From positions 1 through 9,611 of the forward strand of contig PLSZ01000027.1 in the NCBI GenBank assembly GCA_003164305.1: 9,611 nt of DNA, in the 5' to 3' direction. Shown here one piece after another: positions 6,156-9,611 of the stretch (positions within the stretch are counted from its first letter, which is position 1; every line of letters starts with the position of its first letter). The DNA comes from Acetobacteraceae bacterium. Lineage in GTDB: Bacteria > Pseudomonadota > Alphaproteobacteria > Acetobacterales > Acetobacteraceae. Under the pieces are notes generated by a model. That model searched no databases, had not been told where the DNA came from, and saw nothing but the letters and a program-made list of their open reading frames with translations. A program made the translations under genes and the position numbers.

Positions 6156-7123
6156 CAGTGGTTCTTGGGTCGGGCTCGCACGGGTTTGGCGATTTCAAAT
6201 TCCGGGTCGAGCCGGACTGGGCGAAGCTGCCGGACGACTGGGACCTGAAGGATGTCGGCGGGGTCGCCGTCGACCAGCAGGATCGCGTGTTCGTGTTCAA
6301 CCGCGGCGACCGGCCGATGATCGTGCTGGACCGGGAGGGCAACGTGCTGCGCACCTGGGGCGAAACGACATTCAAACGGCCGCACGCCGTGCATCTGGCG
6401 CCGGACGAGACGATCTGGTGCGCCGACGAGGGCGATCACGTCATTCGCCACTGCACCCTGGACGGCGAGGTGCTGTCCACGATCGGCACGCCGGGCGCTC
6501 CGGCGCCGATTTTCAGCGGCCAGCCGTTCAACCGTCCGACGCAGACGGCGCTGACGCCGTCCGGCGATATTCTGGTGGCCGACGGGTATGGCAACGCTCG
6601 GGTGCACAAATACACGCCGGAAGGACGCTGGCTGATGTCGTGGGGCGAGTTCGGCACCGATCCGGGCCAGTTCAACGTCGTGCACAACATCACCTGCGAC
6701 GACGACGGCTTCGTTTACATCGCCGACCGCGAGAACTACCGCATCCAGGTGTTCGACACCGACGGGAAATTCGTGACGCAGTGGCACAATTTGTTCCGGC
6801 CGTGCGGACTTTACATGCACGGCACGCGTCAGCCGATCTTTTTCGTCGGCGAGTTGGGGCCGTTCCTGGCGATCAACCGGCGCTTCCCGAACATTGGGCC
6901 GCGCATCTCGATCCTCGATCACAATGGGCAGCTACTGGGCCGTCTGGGCGGGCCGCACGCCGGCACCGAGGACGGAACCTTCATCGCGCCGCATACGCTG
7001 GCGATGGACAGCCGGGGTGACCTGTATCTGGGCGAGGTGTCGTATTCCGCGTGGGAGCATGTGTTTCCCAACGCCGCCCGACCAAGGCGGATCCGCGGTT
7101 TGCAGAAGCTGGCGCGGATTTAG
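6152..7123 (+). CDS. NHL-repeat beta-propeller, peptidyl-alpha-hydroxyglycine alpha-amidating lyase (PAL)-like
   Basis: This 323-residue protein has NHL-type blades, for example GVAVDQQDRVFVFNRGDRP, HNITCDDDGFVYIADRENYRIQVF and HTLAMDSRGDLYLGE. Aligned by eye with the lyase half of animal PAM, every active-site residue is kept: zinc ligands His78 (RPHAV), His178 (VVHNI) and His281 (APHTL), plus Arg51 (FNRGD), Tyr146 (ADGYGNAR) and Arg193 (ADRENYR), matching PAL His585, His690, His786, Arg533, Tyr654 and Arg706. PAL splits a peptidyl-alpha-hydroxyglycine into an amide and glyoxylate. No signal peptide is seen, so unlike animal PAL it should act in the cytoplasm, probably on a small molecule. 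It starts within the oxidase stop codon (ATGA overlap), implying coupled translation. No copper monooxygenase partner is in the window. The NHL fold and active site are well supported; the reaction is inferred by analogy. Confidence 0.9.
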   Translation: MTVVLGSGSHGFGDFKFRVEPDWAKLPDDWDLKDVGGVAVDQQDRVFVFNRGDRPMIVLDREGNVLRTWGETTFKRPHAVHLAPDETIWCADEGDHVIRHCTLDGEVLSTIGTPGAPAPIFSGQPFNRPTQTALTPSGDILVADGYGNARVHKYTPEGRWLMSWGEFGTDPGQFNVVHNITCDDDGFVYIADRENYRIQVFDTDGKFVTQWHNLFRPCGLYMHGTRQPIFFVGELGPFLAINRRFPNIGPRISILDHNGQLLGRLGGPHAGTEDGTFIAPHTLAMDSRGDLYLGEVSYSAWEHVFPNAARPRRIRGLQKLARI

Positions 7124-7269
7124 CAGGATCGGTACCGATGCCGGCTGGTCCCCCGCGACCGCCGGATGACGGGGTTTATCGCGGGGGGCGCAGCCAGAAG
7201 TCTCGCGAAACGACAGCGAGCGGATGCTTCGTCTGACGAAACGAACGAATGGGAAGGGAAACTCCGACC
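7124..7269. other. Intra-operon spacer with palindrome and weak stem-loop
   Basis: Five bases after the PAL-like stop lies the perfect 12-bp palindrome ATCGGTACCGAT (7128-7139). Next comes an imperfect stem, CCGGCTGGTC against GACCGCCGG (7141-7165), and then GATGACGGGG, which looks like a decayed end of the local palindromic repeat. The structures could lower transcription into the transporter gene. There is no strong T tract, so a full terminator is unlikely. No gene is seen. Confidence 0.45.
7251..7258 (+). promoter_or_regulatory. Ribosome binding site favouring the GTG start at 7270
   Basis: The purine-rich GGGAAGGG lies 11 bases before GTG 7270. The in-frame ATG at 7249 lies immediately upstream of this run and has only an unremarkable GACGAAACGAACGA before it, so GTG 7270 is preferred. 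Confidence 0.5.
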
Positions 7270-8631
7270 GTGTCTACGACCGTCACGCAACAAACGGCGA
7301 TGGACGCCGCCGTCCGGCATCTCGTCGGGACTTACGCGCCGAAGGGCAACTACATCGGGATCCTGATGCTGGCTTCGCTTTTCGTCGAGGCCTGGGATTT
7401 TTATTCGATCTCGTTCGTGCTGATCTTCGTCCGCGAGCAGTTTCATCCCGCGGCGTCGTTGCTGGGCCTCACCGCCGCCGCCGTGCAGGCGGGTGCCGTG
7501 GTGGGCGCGCTTCTGGGCGGCTGGCTCACCGACCGGCTGGGGCGGCGGGTGATGTTCATGGCCAGTATCGCGATGTTCATCGTGATGGCGGTGGCGCAGG
7601 CGTTCTCCACCAGCATGGAGATGTTGTTGCTGTTCCGCTTCATCCTCGGCATCCCGCTGGGGGCGGACGTGACCACCGGCTACACCTACATCATGGAATA
7701 TCTGCCCGCCGGCCGGCGCGAGGTCATGGGCAACCGGTGGCAGGTGATGTTCGCGGCCGGCCAGGTGGTGTGCGCGCTGGTCGTGGTCGCGCTGCTGGCC
7801 GTGGGCATGTCGCACGAGTTGCTGTGGCGCGTGGTCCTCGGCCTCGGCGCGGTGCCGGCGCTGATCATCCTGCTGATGCGGAGCGAACTGCCGGAGACGG
7901 CGATCTGGCTGGTCCGCCAGGGCCGCTTCGTCGAGGCTAAAATCGTCGCTCAGAAGATGTACCACGACAGCCTGGCCATGCTGCCGGATACGGACATCGT
8001 GGTGCGCAAGCCCGCGGTGAGCGAGTTCTTCGCCGATCTGCGCGACGACCCGGTGCGCTGGCGCGCCAGCATCTACAGTTGGCTTTCATTCCTGTGCTGC
8101 GGCGGCGAGTTCTCGACGTTCGGGTTCTACATTCCGGTGATCTTCATGATGGTGGGCGTCTCGTCGCTGACCGGGACCAGCCTGATGACCGGGGTGGTCT
8201 GGTTCATCGCCGGGATCGCCGCGTGGACCGGGCCGGCGGTGTTGCCCAGGTTGGGGCATCGCGGGGTTGGCATCGCCGGGTTCTCAACCGTCATCGTCGG
8301 GCTGTCGATCGCGGCCTTCGCGCTGTACAACAACCATCCGTATCTGCTGCCGTTGGCCGCCGCCATCATGATGTGGGGCCACACCTGGGCCGTCACCAGC
8401 CCGCTGACGATCGCCACCGTTGTCGCGCGAGCGCAATACCGCGGCGTGGCCGGCGGCGTCACCTATGTCTTCAACAAGGTCACGGTGTTCATGGGCATCT
8501 TTCTGTTCCCAACGGTGTTCGCCGCGATCGGCCAGGCCAACGCCACGATGTTGGTCATATTGTTCCCGGTGACCGGATTGCTGGCGGCGGTCTTCCTGTT
8601 CCGGGAGGTTTACGGCTACCAATTGGACTAA
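7270..8631 (+). CDS. MFS transporter, sugar-porter / metabolite:H+ symporter-like
   Basis: From the GTG at 7270 this is a 453-residue, roughly twelve-segment inner-membrane carrier (460 residues if the ATG at 7249 is used). TM1 carries acidic residues in FVEAWDFYSISF (38-49). The TM2-3 loop has motif A, GGWLTDRLGRR (83-93). RFILGIPLGADVTTGYTYIMEYLP (123-146) is the TM4-5 pattern of sugar porters and related aromatic-acid or metabolite proton symporters, and LPETAIWLVRQGR resembles the PESPRWL motif before the central loop. It belongs to a different branch from the ACS carrier at 979-2274, so the locus probably imports two substrates or two forms of one. It is the third gene of the plus-strand operon; the amidohydrolase starts 38 bases after its stop. 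Family is firm, cargo unknown, start codon moderately sure. Confidence 0.92.
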   Translation: MSTTVTQQTAMDAAVRHLVGTYAPKGNYIGILMLASLFVEAWDFYSISFVLIFVREQFHPAASLLGLTAAAVQAGAVVGALLGGWLTDRLGRRVMFMASIAMFIVMAVAQAFSTSMEMLLLFRFILGIPLGADVTTGYTYIMEYLPAGRREVMGNRWQVMFAAGQVVCALVVVALLAVGMSHELLWRVVLGLGAVPALIILLMRSELPETAIWLVRQGRFVEAKIVAQKMYHDSLAMLPDTDIVVRKPAVSEFFADLRDDPVRWRASIYSWLSFLCCGGEFSTFGFYIPVIFMMVGVSSLTGTSLMTGVVWFIAGIAAWTGPAVLPRLGHRGVGIAGFSTVIVGLSIAAFALYNNHPYLLPLAAAIMMWGHTWAVTSPLTIATVVARAQYRGVAGGVTYVFNKVTVFMGIFLFPTVFAAIGQANATMLVILFPVTGLLAAVFLFREVYGYQLD

Positions 8632-8669
8632 GCGATCCCCGCGCGTTCCTGACACGAAGGAGTTTCCCC

Positions 8670-9515
8670 ATGACGATCATCGACTGCCAGGTCCATGCCT
8701 ATGAGGCGAACACGCCGAAGCGGCCGTGGCACAATGTGCCGAACTGGCCCGCTCATGTCACCGGCGACGAGATGGTGGCGGCGATGGATAAAGTCGGCGT
8801 CGATGGCGCGATCTTTATCTCCGCCTTTGGGCTGTATCGTTTCGACGCCAGCTATGCCGTCGAGGTGCAACGCGCGCATCCGGACCGGTTCGCCATCGTC
8901 AAGCCGGTCGATCCGGACGATCCGGCGGTGGCGGATGTGATCGCCGAGTGGAAAAAGACGCCGGGCGCGGTCGGGATTCGCATCATGCTGCCGAAAGAGT
9001 CGGGGCGGGCGGCGGATGATCCGGGGTTGGATCGGATTCTGCGGGCGGCGGCGGCCGTGGATTTCCCGGTCAACATCCTGTTCTGGGGTAACCTGGATGT
9101 GGGGACAGCGCTGATCGATCGGCATCCCAACACACGCTTCATCATCGATCACCTGGGAATCATGCAGCCGCACGTACCGCCCGCGCCGCCACAGCCCTGG
9201 GCTGACCTGCCGAAGGTGCTGGAACTCGCGAAACGGCCGAACGCGGTGATCAAGGTGAGTGGCGCGTGCACTCTGTCACAGCAGCCGTATCCGTTCCCGG
9301 ACATCTGGGACCCGTTGGCCCGGGTGTTCGATGCGTGGGGATTCGAGCGTTGCCTGTGGGGAACGGATTGGACGCGCGCGTACGCCGTGGTCAACTTCGA
9401 GCAGGCGGTCGAGCCGTTTCTGCGCACCGACCGGCTGAGCGAGACGGAGCGGGCGATGCTGATGGGGCGCGCTTGCGCGAAGGCTTATGGGTGGTCGCCG
9501 AAGAAGGGCGGGTAA
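8670..9515 (+). CDS. Amidohydrolase-2 family (COG3618-like) lactonase/isomerase or hydrolase
   Basis: This 281-residue TIM-barrel protein is of the amidohydrolase-2 group that includes L-fuconolactonase, 2-pyrone-4,6-dicarboxylate lactonase (LigI) and galactarolactone isomerase (Gli). Landmarks are the strand-1 motif IDCQVH (Gln7, His9), VGIRIM with Arg104, IIDHLG with His161, and WGTDWTRA with Asp233 at strand 8, the expected general base. The first His of the usual HxH metal motif is Gln7; from memory Gli has the same Q-x-H form. That agrees with the Gci-like gene nearby, since Gli and Gci are neighbours in Agrobacterium. AAGGAG seven bases before the ATG gives a confident start. It is the last gene of the operon, and a hairpin-forming repeat remnant follows. 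A lactone substrate is inferred; decarboxylase or amide hydrolase roles also occur in this superfamily. Confidence 0.9.
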   Translation: MTIIDCQVHAYEANTPKRPWHNVPNWPAHVTGDEMVAAMDKVGVDGAIFISAFGLYRFDASYAVEVQRAHPDRFAIVKPVDPDDPAVADVIAEWKKTPGAVGIRIMLPKESGRAADDPGLDRILRAAAAVDFPVNILFWGNLDVGTALIDRHPNTRFIIDHLGIMQPHVPPAPPQPWADLPKVLELAKRPNAVIKVSGACTLSQQPYPFPDIWDPLARVFDAWGFERCLWGTDWTRAYAVVNFEQAVEPFLRTDRLSETERAMLMGRACAKAYGWSPKKGG

Positions 9516-9539
9516 TCCCAACCGAACAAAACACTGACC

Positions 9540-9570
9540 CCGGGCCAGTCATTCGTCATGGCCCGGCTCG
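9540..9570. repeat. Repeat remnant with short hairpin after the operon
   Basis: CCGGGCCA (9540-9547) pairs with TGGCCCGG (9559-9566). CGTCATGGCCCGGCTCGACCG (9556 onward) has the CGTCAT end and CTCGA loop of the local palindromic family, but its right arm is missing. It lies 25 bases after the amidohydrolase stop and may act as a weak terminator; no T run follows. Confidence 0.5.
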
Positions 9571-9600
9571 ACCGCATAGGCATCAGGTTAAGCGCCGCGA

Positions 9601-9611
9601 GAGGAAAATGC
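9601..9611 (+). other. Possible start of a further gene, cut by the window edge
   Basis: AGAGGAAA directly precedes ATG at 9608-9610. It resembles a ribosome site with start codon, although the spacing is short and only four coding bases are visible. It could be the next plus-strand gene or chance. Confidence 0.2.

Noticed and set aside
5780..6922. Minus-strand open frame of 380 codons
   Set aside because: It is antisense to both the oxidase and the PAL-like gene, has no family motif and shows shadow-like composition.
8079..8669. Upstream extension of the amidohydrolase frame
   Set aside because: It overlaps the second transporter out of frame and encodes Arg/Gly/His-rich shadow sequence. 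ATG 8670 has a strong AAGGAG.

Overview
This is a GC-rich window with eight intact catabolic genes. It has no RNA gene, transposase or CRISPR array. High GC at third codon positions, MFS and enolase-superfamily genes of the proteobacterial kind, and intergenic palindromes ending in CGTCAT/ATGACG suggest an alphaproteobacterium, perhaps Acetobacteraceae or a relative. The taxon is an inference from style only.

Layout. Positions 1-180 are intergenic and hold short repeats. On the minus strand, an ACS-type MFS transporter (979-2274) is followed with no gap by an HpcH/HpaI aldolase (181-978). A short divergent intergenic region with a 22-bp AT-rich operator-like palindrome (2334-2355) separates this pair from a plus-strand FAH/2-oxopent-4-enoate hydratase-like gene (2388-3158). 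An enolase-superfamily gene runs convergently on the minus strand (3312-4448) and resembles D-galactarolactone cycloisomerase (Gci). After a repeat-filled intergenic region (4449-4892) comes a plus-strand operon: an FMN-dependent alpha-hydroxy-acid oxidase (4893-6155), an NHL-propeller protein with the complete active site of peptidyl-alpha-hydroxyglycine lyase (PAL) (6152-7123), a second MFS transporter (7270-8631), and an amidohydrolase-2/COG3618 protein (8670-9515). The window ends in a short non-coding tail.

How the genes may work together. The cluster looks like an uptake-and-degradation locus for a polyhydroxylated acid or its lactone. Transporters import it, the amidohydrolase and the Gci-like enzyme could process a lactone to a 2-keto-3-deoxy acid, and the aldolase (possibly with the FAH-type enzyme) could cleave that to pyruvate plus an aldehyde. 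Agrobacterium places a COG3618 lactone isomerase (Gli) next to Gci, and this window has the same two families. The new element is a PAL-like lyase translationally coupled to an alpha-hydroxy-acid oxidase. PAL chemistry releases glyoxylate, which as its hydrate is a plausible oxidase substrate. The true substrate cannot be read from sequence.

Each longer intergenic region carries a copy or remnant of a palindromic repeat. Stem sequences differ between copies while pairing is kept.
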